This document shows positions 1-9,083 of a DNA stretch of 30,930 nucleotides, one piece after another; within the stretch, counting starts at the first letter, position 1; every line of letters starts with the position of its first letter. The position numbers and the translations under genes were made by a program. The notes below the pieces were generated by a model. It was not told the DNA's origin. It did no database searches and was given only the letters and a program-made list of their open reading frames with translations. The stretch lies in NCBI GenBank assembly GCA_964614415.1, contig CAZTLE010000021.1:1-30930 (forward strand), given 5' to 3'. The stretch is from CAZTLE01 sp964614415 (GTDB lineage: Bacteria; Bacteroidota; Bacteroidia; Flavobacteriales; Flavobacteriaceae).

Positions 1-345
1 GGAACAACCACTACCTGTAGCTTTGACGTTATTGTAAACGACACAGAAGCGCCTACTGCAGTTTGTCAGGACATAACCGTTCAATTGGACGCCAACGGCG
101 ATGCGTCTATTACGGCAGCCGATATAGATAATGGGTCCAATGACAACTGTGGCATCACGAGTACAACCATCGATATAAGTAGTTTTGACTGCTCCAATGT
201 AGGTGACAATACCGTTACGCTCACGGTCACCGATGCTGCCGGAAACAGCTCAAACTGTACAGCCAACGTAACCGTAGAGGATAGTATTCTACCTACAATT
301 ACCTGTCCTGCAGACATTACGGTAAATAACGATGCCGGATTGTGT
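1..345 (+). repeat. 732-bp higher-order repeat, earlier copy (continues off the left edge)
   Basis: Bases 1-345 align with bases 733-1077 at a constant offset of 732 bp, with long near-identical runs (for example the stretch encoding TSTTIDISSFDCSNVGDNTV). The 732-bp period equals one AVCQD-type unit plus two HYR units. The window therefore starts inside an array that continues upstream. Confidence 0.85.
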
Positions 346-3300
346 TCGGCAGTGGTGACCTACACCGCTCCGGTAGGAACCGACAACTGTTCGGGTGCAA
401 ACACAACACAAACAGTTGGGTTGCCAAGTGGATCGGCCTTCCCGGTGGGTACTACAACGAACACCTTCACAGTAACCGATGCCAGCGGAAACACAACCAG
501 CTGCAGCTTCGATGTAATCGTGATTGACAACGAGGCTCCATCGATTGCCTGTGGGGCTACTATTACAGTAGATACAGACCTCGGAGCCTGCGAGGCGGTC
601 GTTAACTATAGTCCCCCTATTGTAAGCGACAATTGTCCCGGAGAGGTCACAACGCAAACAGCAGGTCTCGCAAGCGGTAGTGCCTTCCCTGTGGGAACCA
701 CTACAAACACTTTTGAAGTGACCGACGCCAGCGGAACAACCACTACCTGTAGCTTTGACGTTATTGTAAACGACACAGAAGCGCCTAATGCAGTTTGTGA
801 GGACATAACAGTTCAATTGGATTCAACCGGAACTGCCTCTATCACAGCTACCAACATAGATAGCGGGTCCAGTGACAACTGTGGTATCACAAGTACAACC
901 ATCGATATAAGTAGTTTTGACTGCTCTAATGTAGGTGATAATACCGTTACGCTCACAGTAACCGATGCTGCCGGAAACAGCTCAAACTGTACAGCCAACG
1001 TAACCGTAGAGGACAGCATTCTACCTACAATCACCTGTCCCGCAGACATCACGATAGGCAGCGATGCCGGTATTTGTGGCGCTGTGGTTACCTATTCAGT
1101 AACAAACGGTGATAACTGTGCCAATGCAATAGTAACACAAACCTCAGGACTTCCATCCGGAACGACCTTTCCAGTCGGAGTTACAACCAACACATTTGTC
1201 ATAACGGATGCCGGTGGAAACACATCCACCTGTAGTTTTGATGTAACCGTGACTGACGCAGCAGACCCAACCATTACCTGTGGACCGGACATCACTGTTT
1301 CCGCAGATCCGGGCTTCTGTGACGCCCTTGTAACTGTTACTCCTCCCATTGCTTCGGATAATTGTCAGGGTTCACCATCGTCTACCGTTGTGGGACCTCG
1401 TACAAACTTTGCCCATATGGGAACATTGCTCAATACCACAACCACACTTACAGGGTTAACAACCTCTCAGGGCCCTCCGGTTGAAATTATGATCGTATTT
1501 GAAGGTGATATGGACGACCCCAATGAGACATTTGCTCTTACCGGTCCTGATGGCAGCGTTATCTTTAGTGAAGATGGGCCCGCCGCAAGCCAGTGCTCGC
1601 TCGAAAATCGTACTGTAAGTATTAATGCGAGTACCTGGAACAACTGGATTAACAATTTTGGAAACGATCTGGATTTCACCTTGTTGGAAGATGTCGATGT
1701 TGTCATAGGAGGTCCATCCTGTACCAACGGGGATTATTTCCAGTTGACAGTCAATTTCTTTACACCTTTATTGACCAATGACTTTAATAATAGTGATGAT
1801 GCTACCGGGACCTACCCTATAGGAACCACCACAGTTACCTGGACGGCTACCGATCCCTCGGGAAATACAGCCACTTGCACCCAGGACATAACTGTTGTAG
1901 ATAATGAGGCACCTATCGCCTTATGTCAGGACATCACCATTCAACTGGATGCAACAGGAAGTGTGAGCATTTCCAGTGCCGATATTGATGGTGGTTCTAC
2001 AGATAACTGTGGCGTTGCCTCCCTCTCGGCGTCACAAACCGATTTCACCTGTGCTGATGTGGGAGATAACAGCATCACACTTACTGTGACCGATAATCAA
2101 GGTAACACAAGTACCTGTGTGGCTGTAGTTACCGTAGAAGACAATCTACCTCCAACAGCTGTTTGTCAGGATATTACCGTTCAACTCGATGCCAACGGCA
2201 CAGCCTCTATTACGGCAGCCGACATAGACAACGGATCTTCCGACAATTGCAGTGTTGATACCCTGGTATTGGATAATAATACTTTTGACTGTCAGGATGT
2301 TGGTCCTAATACAGTGACCTTAACGGTAACGGATGTCAACGGAAACATAGCTACCTGTACTTCAACGGTAACCGTAGAAGACAATATATCTCCGGTGGCT
2401 GTTTGTCAGGATATCACCGTACAACTCGATGCCAACGGTACAGCCTCGATTACGGCAGCCGATATAGATAACGGATCTACCGACAACTGCGGTATCGCCA
2501 GTTCGACAATTGACATCAGTTCGTTTGATTGCTCTAATCTGGGCACCAATACGGTAACCTTAACGGTAACCGATGTCAACGGAAACTCTTCGACTTGTAA
2601 CTCAACAGTAACCGTAGAAGACAATATTGCTCCAACCGCACTTTGTCAGGACGTTACGGTACAGCTCGATGCCTCCGGTAATGTAACCGTAGCCCCTTCT
2701 GATGTGGATGGAGGTTCTACAGATAATTGTGGTATTGCTTCCATGAGTGTGACACCCAACGTGTTCGATTGTAGTGATGTCGGTATCAGTACCGTAACAC
2801 TCACGGTAACCGACGCTGCCGGAAACAGTGCAAGCTGTACGGCTATAGTAACCGTAGAGGACACACTACCTCCGGTAGCTGTTTGCCAGGACATCACCGT
2901 TCAACTTGATGCCAATGGAACAGCCTCTATTACGGCAGCCGACATTGATAACGGATCTTCCGATAATTGCGGTGTTGCCAGTACAACAATTGATACAAGT
3001 AGTTTCGACTGTTCGAACGTTGGTCCTAATACGGTGACCTTGACAGTAACGGATGAAAATGGAAATACTTCGTCCTGTACTTCAACGGTAACCGTAGAAG
3101 ACAATATTGCTCCAACTGCACTTTGTCAGGATATCACAGTACAACTCGATGCCAATGGAACTGCCTCTATCACGGCAGCCGATATAGATAACGGTTCTAC
3201 CGATAATTGCGGTATCGCCAGTTCAACGATTGATATCAGTTCGTTTGATTGCTCTAATCTGGGCGCCAATACAGTAACGTTAACTGTAACGGATGTGAAT

Positions 3301-5322
3301 GGAAATTCTTCGACCTGTACTTCAACGGTAACCGTAGAAGACAACATCGCTCCAACTGCCCTTTGTGCAGACATTACAGTACAACTGGATGCCACCGGTA
3401 ATGTAACCGTAGCCCCTTCTGATGTGGATGGAGGTTCTACGGATAACTGTGGAATTGCCTCCCTGAGCGTGACACCGAATGTGTTCGATTGCACCAACGT
3501 AGGTAGCAACACTGTGACACTCACAGTAACCGATGCTTCCGGAAACAGTGCAAGCTGTACGGCCAATGTAACGGTAGAAGACAATGTGCCGCCGGTAGCT
3601 GTTTGCCAGAATATCACGGTACAACTCGATGCCAACGGAACTGCCTCTATTACGGCAGCCGACATAGACAACGGTTCTTCCGATAACTGTGGCATTGCCT
3701 CCACGACTATCGACATCACTTCGTTCAGTTGTGCAGACCTCGGCGATAATACCGTGACCTTGACGGTAACCGATGTGAATGGAAACTCTTCGACCTGTAT
3801 ATCTACAGTAACCGTAGAGGATACTATTCCACCAACGATTGCCTGTCCGGCGGATGTGAACACAGGTACCGATCCGGGTCAGTGTAGTGCTGTAGTGGTA
3901 TTCGCTGATGCGATTGCAATCGATAACTGTTCAGTAACGGTAGCACAAACCGGAGGACTGCCTTCTGGTTCAGCCTTCCCGATTGGAGTAAGCACTGTTG
4001 AATTCACGGCAACTGATTCCAGTGGGAACACAACTGTGTGTACCTTCACCATCACGGTAACCGATGATGAGGATCCAATCGCCGTGTGTCAGGATATCAC
4101 CGTACAGCTCGATGCTGCCGGTAACGTTTCGATCACTGCTGCCGATATTGATGGTGGCTCCACCGATAACTGTGGTGTAGCTTCTATCTCAGCTTCACAA
4201 ACCGACTTCGACTGTTCGAACGTAGGGGATAACAATGTGACCCTGACAGTTACTGACGATCAGGGGAACACGGGAACTTGTGTAGCTGTAGTGACTGTTG
4301 AAGATGTAACCGATCCGATTGCCGTTTGTATGGACATCACTGTTCAATTGGATGCTAATGGAACGGTGACCATCACCGGAGCTGATGTGGACGGAGGATC
4401 CTCTGATGCCTGTGGTATTGATACCCTGACATTGGATAACGATACCTTCGGCTGTGATGACGTAGGTAACAATACCGTGACCCTTACCGTAACTGATGTG
4501 AACGGTAACTCCTCATCGTGTACTGCCAATGTAACGGTAGAAGACAATGTGGATCCGGTACTTATCTGTATGGATATCACCCTGCCGCTGGATGAGAACG
4601 GTGTTGCCCAGATCACTCCCGATGACGTGATCGATACGGTAAGTGATGCCTGTGGTGTTATAAGCACCGCTGTTGATATCTTCGAGTTTGATTGTGATGA
4701 TATAGGAACACCGATCACCGTAACGGTCTTTGCAAGTGACGCTAACGGTAACCTGGCCTCTTGTACAGCTGTAGTAACCGTGGTAGATGATCTGCCACCG
4801 GTACTTACCTGTCCGGCCGATATTACCGTAGACCCAGGTACCGGTAACCTCTTCTATGAAGTACCGGACTACTGGACTGCCGGAGATGCTACGGCCACAG
4901 ACAACTGTACTGATCCGGTGACGATCTTTACACAGGACCCGGCACCAGGTACGTTGCTATCTGATGGTATATACACCGTAACCCTAACCGCAGAAGACGA
5001 TGAGGGTAATGTAGGTACATGTACTTTCGACCTTACCGTGGAAAGCACACTGGGTGCAGGTGATGTGAATGACGCTAACCTGGGCACTTTGATACTGTAT
5101 CCGAACCCGGCGTCAACACAGGTATTCCTGTCCAACCCGCAAGCACTCAACCTGAACGATCTGATGATCTACGATATGACAGGTAGGCTTGTTCAAACTG
5201 TTCAGTTAGAAGGCATGGGAACTGAAAAAGCCATTGATATAACACAATTGGCCAGTGCCACCTATGTGATCTATATCACCGGAGAATACGGACGTATAAC
5301 CAAACAATTAATTAAAGAATAG
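1..5322 (+). CDS. Giant HYR-repeat surface protein with T9SS sorting domain, 5' end missing
   Basis: The frame is open from the first base of the window, so the true start lies upstream; the Met at base 85 is inside a repeat and is not the start. What is visible is about 1,773 residues of tandem beta-sandwich repeats of about 80 residues. Roughly thirteen units begin like AVCQDITVQLDANG and about six or seven are classical HYR units (TCPADITV...DNC...TNTFTVTDASGNT). Most AVCQD-type units keep four Cys (VCQD, DNCG, FDC, STC), suggesting two disulfides, and an Asp-rich D-x-D-x-G-like loop that may bind calcium. One HYR unit near bases 1267-1900 is interrupted by an extra domain. The last ~85 residues (LYPNPAS, then a MTGRLVQT-like strand, ending in KQLIKE) are a type A T9SS C-terminal domain, so the protein should be exported and anchored at the cell surface. 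Adhesion or biofilm function is inferred from the family. Confidence 0.93.
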   Translation, partial: GTTTTCSFDVIVNDTEAPTAVCQDITVQLDANGDASITAADIDNGSNDNCGITSTTIDISSFDCSNVGDNTVTLTVTDAAGNSSNCTANVTVEDSILPTITCPADITVNNDAGLCSAVVTYTAPVGTDNCSGANTTQTVGLPSGSAFPVGTTTNTFTVTDASGNTTSCSFDVIVIDNEAPSIACGATITVDTDLGACEAVVNYSPPIVSDNCPGEVTTQTAGLASGSAFPVGTTTNTFEVTDASGTTTTCSFDVIVNDTEAPNAVCEDITVQLDSTGTASITATNIDSGSSDNCGITSTTIDISSFDCSNVGDNTVTLTVTDAAGNSSNCTANVTVEDSILPTITCPADITIGSDAGICGAVVTYSVTNGDNCANAIVTQTSGLPSGTTFPVGVTTNTFVITDAGGNTSTCSFDVTVTDAADPTITCGPDITVSADPGFCDALVTVTPPIASDNCQGSPSSTVVGPRTNFAHMGTLLNTTTTLTGLTTSQGPPVEIMIVFEGDMDDPNETFALTGPDGSVIFSEDGPAASQCSLENRTVSINASTWNNWINNFGNDLDFTLLEDVDVVIGGPSCTNGDYFQLTVNFFTPLLTNDFNNSDDATGTYPIGTTTVTWTATDPSGNTATCTQDITVVDNEAPIALCQDITIQLDATGSVSISSADIDGGSTDNCGVASLSASQTDFTCADVGDNSITLTVTDNQGNTSTCVAVVTVEDNLPPTAVCQDITVQLDANGTASITAADIDNGSSDNCSVDTLVLDNNTFDCQDVGPNTVTLTVTDVNGNIATCTSTVTVEDNISPVAVCQDITVQLDANGTASITAADIDNGSTDNCGIASSTIDISSFDCSNLGTNTVTLTVTDVNGNSSTCNSTVTVEDNIAPTALCQDVTVQLDASGNVTVAPSDVDGGSTDNCGIASMSVTPNVFDCSDVGISTVTLTVTDAAGNSASCTAIVTVEDTLPPVAVCQDITVQLDANGTASITAADIDNGSSDNCGVASTTIDTSSFDCSNVGPNTVTLTVTDENGNTSSCTSTVTVEDNIAPTALCQDITVQLDANGTASITAADIDNGSTDNCGIASSTIDISSFDCSNLGANTVTLTVTDVNGNSSTCTSTVTVEDNIAPTALCADITVQLDATGNVTVAPSDVDGGSTDNCGIASLSVTPNVFDCTNVGSNTVTLTVTDASGNSASCTANVTVEDNVPPVAVCQNITVQLDANGTASITAADIDNGSSDNCGIASTTIDITSFSCADLGDNTVTLTVTDVNGNSSTCISTVTVEDTIPPTIACPADVNTGTDPGQCSAVVVFADAIAIDNCSVTVAQTGGLPSGSAFPIGVSTVEFTATDSSGNTTVCTFTITVTDDEDPIAVCQDITVQLDAAGNVSITAADIDGGSTDNCGVASISASQTDFDCSNVGDNNVTLTVTDDQGNTGTCVAVVTVEDVTDPIAVCMDITVQLDANGTVTITGADVDGGSSDACGIDTLTLDNDTFGCDDVGNNTVTLTVTDVNGNSSSCTANVTVEDNVDPVLICMDITLPLDENGVAQITPDDVIDTVSDACGVISTAVDIFEFDCDDIGTPITVTVFASDANGNLASCTAVVTVVDDLPPVLTCPADITVDPGTGNLFYEVPDYWTAGDATATDNCTDPVTIFTQDPAPGTLLSDGIYTVTLTAEDDEGNVGTCTFDLTVESTLGAGDVNDANLGTLILYPNPASTQVFLSNPQALNLNDLMIYDMTGRLVQTVQLEGMGTEKAIDITQLASATYVIYITGEYGRITKQLIKE
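733..1077 (+). repeat. 732-bp higher-order repeat, second copy
   Basis: Partner of the repeat at bases 1-345. The two copies differ mainly by scattered synonymous changes, with a few amino-acid replacements such as Q to E in VCEDI. After about base 1077 the sequences diverge into different HYR units. Confidence 0.85.
1381..1800 (+). other. Extra domain inserted in a HYR repeat
   Basis: Between the first half of a HYR unit (GFCDALVTVTPPIASDNCQG) and its second half (TYPIGTTTVTWTATDPSGNT) lie about 140 residues that do not follow the repeat pattern. They contain hydrophobic strands alternating with acidic loops (FEGDMDDPNE, LTGPDGSVIF), a Trp-rich stretch (STWNNWINNFG) and two Cys. This looks like a nested beta-sandwich, perhaps a binding module. 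I cannot name the family. Confidence 0.6.
2401..3120 (+). repeat. 720-bp higher-order repeat, copy A
   Basis: Three consecutive 240-bp units (standard, 'VAPSDVDGG' type, standard) match the next three units at a 720-bp offset better than they match each other. The 'VAPSDVDGG...TPNVFDC' unit at 2641 has its twin only at 3361. Confidence 0.8.
3121..3840 (+). repeat. 720-bp higher-order repeat, copy B
   Basis: Partner of bases 2401-3120. Long identical runs, such as the segment encoding SSFDCSNLG, with mostly silent differences, point to a fairly recent block duplication or to gene conversion. Confidence 0.8.
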
Positions 5323-5390
5323 AGAAGTTTTAGTTAGTTCCTAAAACGTAAGACGAGTTTTTTTTCGTGATTAGATTCACTAGTTGACTG

Positions 5391-5430
5391 AAACCCTCCG
5401 AAGCATTTATGCCAAGGAGGGTTTTTATTT
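5391..5430 (+). terminator. Rho-independent terminator after the HYR protein gene
   Basis: AAACCCTCC (5391-5399) pairs with GGAGGGTTT (5416-5424) around a 16-base loop, followed by a T-rich run (GTTTTTATTTT). It lies about 70 bases after the stop codon of the surface protein gene and is correctly oriented for it. Confidence 0.85.
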
Positions 5431-5463
5431 TAGCGGTAGTTCAGTACCGTCAAAAAATACGGC

Positions 5464-5496
5464 AAATGAAGTGCTGCCTGTGCGCTTCATTTTTTG
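5464..5496 (+). terminator. Second stem-loop with T-run, possible back-up terminator
   Basis: AAATGAAGTG (5464-5473) pairs with CGCTTCATTT (5483-5492), including one G-T pair, around a 9-base loop, and runs into TTTTTTTG. It follows the stronger terminator by about 40 bases. It could be a back-up terminator or just a structured leader element. Confidence 0.45.
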
Positions 5497-5557
5497 TCAT
5501 GATATGGCGCCAACAGACGTCGGTTCTCACTGCTTGACACCAATATATAAGTAGTCT

Positions 5558-5584
5558 CACGTATATTTTACGTGCTAACACGTA
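5558..5584 (+). promoter_or_regulatory. CACGTA motif array upstream of the sensor kinase gene
   Basis: CACGTA occurs at 5558-5563 and again at 5579-5584, exactly 21 bp apart (two helical turns). The inverted form TACGTG at 5569-5574 lies between them and forms, with the second copy, the palindrome TACGTG-CTAA-CACGTA. Just downstream, TTTCTTTG at 5594-5601 is one mismatch from the Bacteroidetes -7 element TAnnTTTG; I see no good -33 partner. Spacing and symmetry suggest a transcription-factor site about 120 bp before the kinase start. Confidence 0.4.
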
Positions 5585-5703
5585 TTTTCCTCGTTTCTTT
5601 GTAAAACTACCTTTCTACAACCTTGAAGGTAAAATTGTCAACTTTAGTGAAAAACAAGCCAGAAAGTTATTTTCAATAACTTAGCTCAACAGCTTCCTCG
5701 ATC

Positions 5704-7719
5704 ATGAAAAAAGCAGTTTTTATCCTATGGATTTTAGGCAGTCTTGCTACTTCCTTTTCACAAAACACAGAAGTTTCAAATACTGTTACTGCCCTAAAGT
5801 CAGAAATTCTCCAGTCCAGGGGTTCAGTAAAGCTAAAATTGCTCGATAGTCTTTCCCAAACGGTATTGTACCAGACCGAGCATAACTATGATTCTATTGT
5901 TAAAGCCACTATAGATCATGCTATTGAATTGGATTCATTCGATCTTGCCGCAAAGCACACGGCATCCCGCATTTTTTATTTGGCAAACAGAGCTGGCAAA
6001 CCCGAAGAGGCCAGGCAAGTTTTTGATGACTTTTTAGCGAAAGAGCTGAAAGTGTCCAACCCTGCCATTAATGCCTCTTTATTTATGAATGGAGGTGATA
6101 GCTATTTTTATTCCGGAGAAATAGAACAGTCCATCGCAATCTATAAGAAGTCCGGTGAATATGCATATATGGCCAAAGACTCGACTGTCTTAAGCAAATC
6201 TAAGATCTATGGGTCTGAAGCTTTAATAGGTATGGGGCAATACGCAGAAGCGGCTCTATTGCTTGACGAAGCCGAAGAGATTTCGAGGATAATTCTCGAT
6301 ACCAGTAGTATCATGGTAGCCCAACACATGAGAGCCAACTTATACGGCAGTATCGGTTTTGTTGAGGAAGCCAATGCTGTTAGAGACGATTTGATCCGCC
6401 TTGCCGAGAAAAAAGAACACTACCATCTCATACAATCTGCCTATTACAATAAAGCCGTAGACGATGACGCCACGGGAGACTATGAATCCATGATCAACAA
6501 TTTGAAGAAAGCGCAGCATTACGTTGAAAAGATCGACATCCCATACGAGAGAAATAAAATATTAATAGCCTTGTTTCGTGCATATTCCAGGACTGATAGT
6601 ATCGCTAAAGCGAAAAGCATTTTGGATGAGATCCATAAGCTTCCTAATTACTCCGACATTGCAACTGACGACTTTAACTATATCGCGGCGCTGGCTAAAT
6701 ATGAATATGCCCTGGGAAATACAGAAAAGGCAATAGCGCTTCAAGAGAGTCTAATGGAACATTCTACAGCGATAAATGTTGTGAATAGCTTATCGATCCA
6801 TTCGTTCCTGGCGGAGGCCTATGAAGGCATTGATCTGGCAAAATCCTACGATCATTATAAAAAGTATACTTCACTTAATGATAGTGTCAATAATGTGAAA
6901 AAGACAAAGGCCCTTACCTACTATCAGACTTTATATGAAACTGAAAAAAGGGACTTTAAAATAGCACAGCAAGAGTCGGAGATCACTGTTCTTGATCATC
7001 AAACTGAAATACAGAAACAGTGGATGTTATTTGGCGGGTTGGGACTTATACTCGGCTTTTCCATCATTTATTTGATCCGTTCCAGAAACTTCTCGAGAAA
7101 AGAAAAAGAAAATCAGGAGCTGTTTTCGCAGGAATTAATAAAGTCGCAGGAAAATCAGCGCACCCGGGTGGCCCGAGACCTTCACGATAGCGTGGGTCAA
7201 AAACTGATGCTTCTAACCAAAAAAGTAGCACTTCTTAAGAACAAGGATGTTGACGATCTGGTGAAAGATACGTTGAACGAGCTCCGAGGAATTTCACGAG
7301 GCTTATATCCTGCCTCTTTTGAAAAGTTAGGTGTTACGGCAAGCATAGCCTCCATGATCGACGAAGTAGATGCCAACACCAATTTGTTCTTCACTACTGA
7401 CATTGATAATATCGATGACGCCTTCCTGAAAGAAGATGCTCTGCACCTTTATAGAATTATTCAGGAAGCACTAAACAATACTCTTAAACATGCCGGTGCC
7501 AAATCGGTTTCCGTTTCTATTTCAAGAAAAGAAAATACCATAGAAACCACCGTAGCAGACAATGGTATTGGATTTGAGTTTACTAAGAACCACGATGTTC
7601 ATACAGGCCTGGGAACAAAAACCCTCTTTGAGCGAGCCAAAATAATTAAATCGAAGTTATCCATTGATAGCACCAAAAATAAAGGCACTACCTTGCTGCT
7701 TATTACTCCTATTCGATAA
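5704..7719 (+). CDS. TPR-containing membrane sensor histidine kinase (HisKA_3 / NarL-partner type)
   Basis: A 671-residue sensor kinase. It has an N-terminal signal peptide (MKKAVFILWILGSLATSFSQ, 1-20) and a helical TPR-like sensor region to about residue 400 that would lie in the periplasm. A short coiled segment leads into one membrane helix at about 440-459 (FGGLGLILGFSIIYLI). The cytoplasmic kinase follows: a HisKA_3 H-box, RVARDLHDSVGQ, with the phospho-acceptor His at 494, then an HATPase_c domain with the N-box around N591-N592, G1 box D619-N-G-I-G and G2 box T-G-L-G at 634-637. All catalytic motifs appear intact. Kinases of this kind normally phosphorylate a LuxR/NarL-type response regulator, but none is adjacent: the next genes run in the opposite direction. 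No Shine-Dalgarno precedes the ATG, which is usual in this phylum; the signal peptide supports this start. Confidence 0.93.
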   Translation: MKKAVFILWILGSLATSFSQNTEVSNTVTALKSEILQSRGSVKLKLLDSLSQTVLYQTEHNYDSIVKATIDHAIELDSFDLAAKHTASRIFYLANRAGKPEEARQVFDDFLAKELKVSNPAINASLFMNGGDSYFYSGEIEQSIAIYKKSGEYAYMAKDSTVLSKSKIYGSEALIGMGQYAEAALLLDEAEEISRIILDTSSIMVAQHMRANLYGSIGFVEEANAVRDDLIRLAEKKEHYHLIQSAYYNKAVDDDATGDYESMINNLKKAQHYVEKIDIPYERNKILIALFRAYSRTDSIAKAKSILDEIHKLPNYSDIATDDFNYIAALAKYEYALGNTEKAIALQESLMEHSTAINVVNSLSIHSFLAEAYEGIDLAKSYDHYKKYTSLNDSVNNVKKTKALTYYQTLYETEKRDFKIAQQESEITVLDHQTEIQKQWMLFGGLGLILGFSIIYLIRSRNFSRKEKENQELFSQELIKSQENQRTRVARDLHDSVGQKLMLLTKKVALLKNKDVDDLVKDTLNELRGISRGLYPASFEKLGVTASIASMIDEVDANTNLFFTTDIDNIDDAFLKEDALHLYRIIQEALNNTLKHAGAKSVSVSISRKENTIETTVADNGIGFEFTKNHDVHTGLGTKTLFERAKIIKSKLSIDSTKNKGTTLLLITPIR

Positions 7720-7815
7720 AGGTCTAAAAAGGAACACGTTGTGGAGCGTCTTAAACTTAATTCGGGGAAGTAGGGTTATTACCATCAGAGAGAGAAAAGC
7801 GCACCTTGAATACAG

Positions 7816-9075
7816 TTATTTCTTTCGATTTCTATTATAAAACATCAAGAGTATTATGATAAGGCTAACGACAACAATAATGGCCAATGAGATTATCAAG
7901 GCCTGCGACCATTCCCACCTGTCTAACATTTGTCCTCCGTCATAGGCCACGGAAATAAGGGTGAGAGAAGTGAGCACAAATAATATCCGATTTATGCGTT
8001 GCTGGTATTTCTCCTGCTTGAGTAAGCTCGCCCTTGTCAACTTCTCTTCGATGAGAACCACCTCGTCTTCAACGTCCAGGGTTTCTTTGAACTTCTCATA
8101 AATAATGTTCGGCAAAAACTTATAGGATATCTTAGTATGATTGAACTCATTCTTAAACTTGAAGAACTTGTCTCTATGCTCTTCGACCAACTTGGGGTCC
8201 TTGAACAGTAAAGCAAGTTGATTGTTTGTATAGTGCAAAAAATATCTTGCATAGAGAACGTATATATAGATTAGGATGTATTCATTCAGCCAAAGCTTGT
8301 GTTTGTCAAAAGCATCCAAATTCACAGCAATCCTGCAAAAACTATCATACAGGCATAGCGCTTTCCAATTGCGAAACAGGCTAATTTCATTTTCACGTAT
8401 GAGGTCCTGAAAATACGTTTCATCGGGCTCGAACATGTTATTTTCTTCAAACGACATAGAATAGGTGCCAACCTGATATAAAAGCTTATCCAGAGACTCT
8501 CCATCTATTTCCTCGGCTATATCAACAAAAACCGCAGATTTCAGAAGCGGATTGTATTGGCGCCAGGCTACTGGGTCCGAATGAAATTTTGAAGTAATAT
8601 ATTCTTCAATTATATCAACTGAAACATGAGATTTTCGGTACTTTTTATTAATCGTAGATTGACGAAACGTCGCCCCAAACGTAACAATGTCTTTCCAGTT
8701 CAGATGTGGCTCCGGGAGATCCGTTTTTATCAAAAAAATACCCAAGCTGTTTTCAAAAAAGAAAACACTGACCTCCAAAAGGTTAAAAATAACAACTCGT
8801 CCATCGGCTTCATTTTCAACCGTACATTCCTGACTAAATAACTCACTGCTCTCCTTAATTTTCAGATGCCTGATCTCCAAATCATTACCTGCACTTGAAA
8901 ACAGCGAGTGCGTCCAATTGGAGTAATACTTTTGATCAAAATATTCTTTGTTATTCGCATAGACCGTCATCGGTTCGAAACAGGACTCCCAGGACTTCGA
9001 ATTCACAAATTTCTCCTCGTATGGGAAGAGCCCCATAAAGCACAAAGAAGTCGAATTGATCTTAGGTGTCAACAT
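7816..9075 (-). CDS. Two-TM protein with CorA-like layout, last gene of the four-gene operon
   Basis: A 419-residue protein I cannot assign to a named family. Residues 1 to about 355 are soluble, mixed alpha/beta then helical. A long charged helix (about 330-362) leads into two membrane helices at about 364-378 and 391-413, ending in a basic tail, NRNRKK. This layout, with a short loop between the helices, resembles CorA-type channels, but the GMN selectivity signature is absent; YDGGQ stands at the corresponding place. It could be a CorA-derived pore or membrane effector, or an unrelated anchor protein. The start is supported by AGGAAG (9080-9085), which overlaps the TAG stop of the upstream gene, so translation is probably coupled. 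There are 8 bases between the two genes. Confidence 0.85.
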   Translation of the reverse strand: MLTPKINSTSLCFMGLFPYEEKFVNSKSWESCFEPMTVYANNKEYFDQKYYSNWTHSLFSSAGNDLEIRHLKIKESSELFSQECTVENEADGRVVIFNLLEVSVFFFENSLGIFLIKTDLPEPHLNWKDIVTFGATFRQSTINKKYRKSHVSVDIIEEYITSKFHSDPVAWRQYNPLLKSAVFVDIAEEIDGESLDKLLYQVGTYSMSFEENNMFEPDETYFQDLIRENEISLFRNWKALCLYDSFCRIAVNLDAFDKHKLWLNEYILIYIYVLYARYFLHYTNNQLALLFKDPKLVEEHRDKFFKFKNEFNHTKISYKFLPNIIYEKFKETLDVEDEVVLIEEKLTRASLLKQEKYQQRINRILFVLTSLTLISVAYDGGQMLDRWEWSQALIISLAIIVVVSLIIILLMFYNRNRKK

Positions 9076-9083
9076 ATCACTTC

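Larger units (their letters stand above)
1921..3840 (+). repeat. Eight consecutive AVCQD-type units in exact 240-bp register
   Basis: The codons for the conserved TxVCQD/ALCQD start recur at about 1921, 2161, 2401, 2641, 2881, 3121, 3361 and 3601, an exact 240-bp (80-codon) period. The register continues through a HYR unit at about 3841 and further units at about 4081, 4321 and 4561 with only small shifts. Confidence 0.9.

Noticed and set aside
1921..3840. CRISPR or other short-spacer array
   Set aside because: The periodic units are 240 bp, fully coding and homologous along their whole length; there are no unique spacers.
289..4718. Long minus-strand open frames under the HYR gene, including a 245-codon one at 3126-3863
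   Set aside because: They repeat with the same 240-bp period as the plus-strand gene and encode the biased Val/Ser/Thr-rich antisense of its codons. They are open only because the repeat lacks certain codons.
7720..7815. Bidirectional terminator between the convergent kinase and 2-TM genes
   Set aside because: No stem with a T-run could be found on either strand in the 96 bases.
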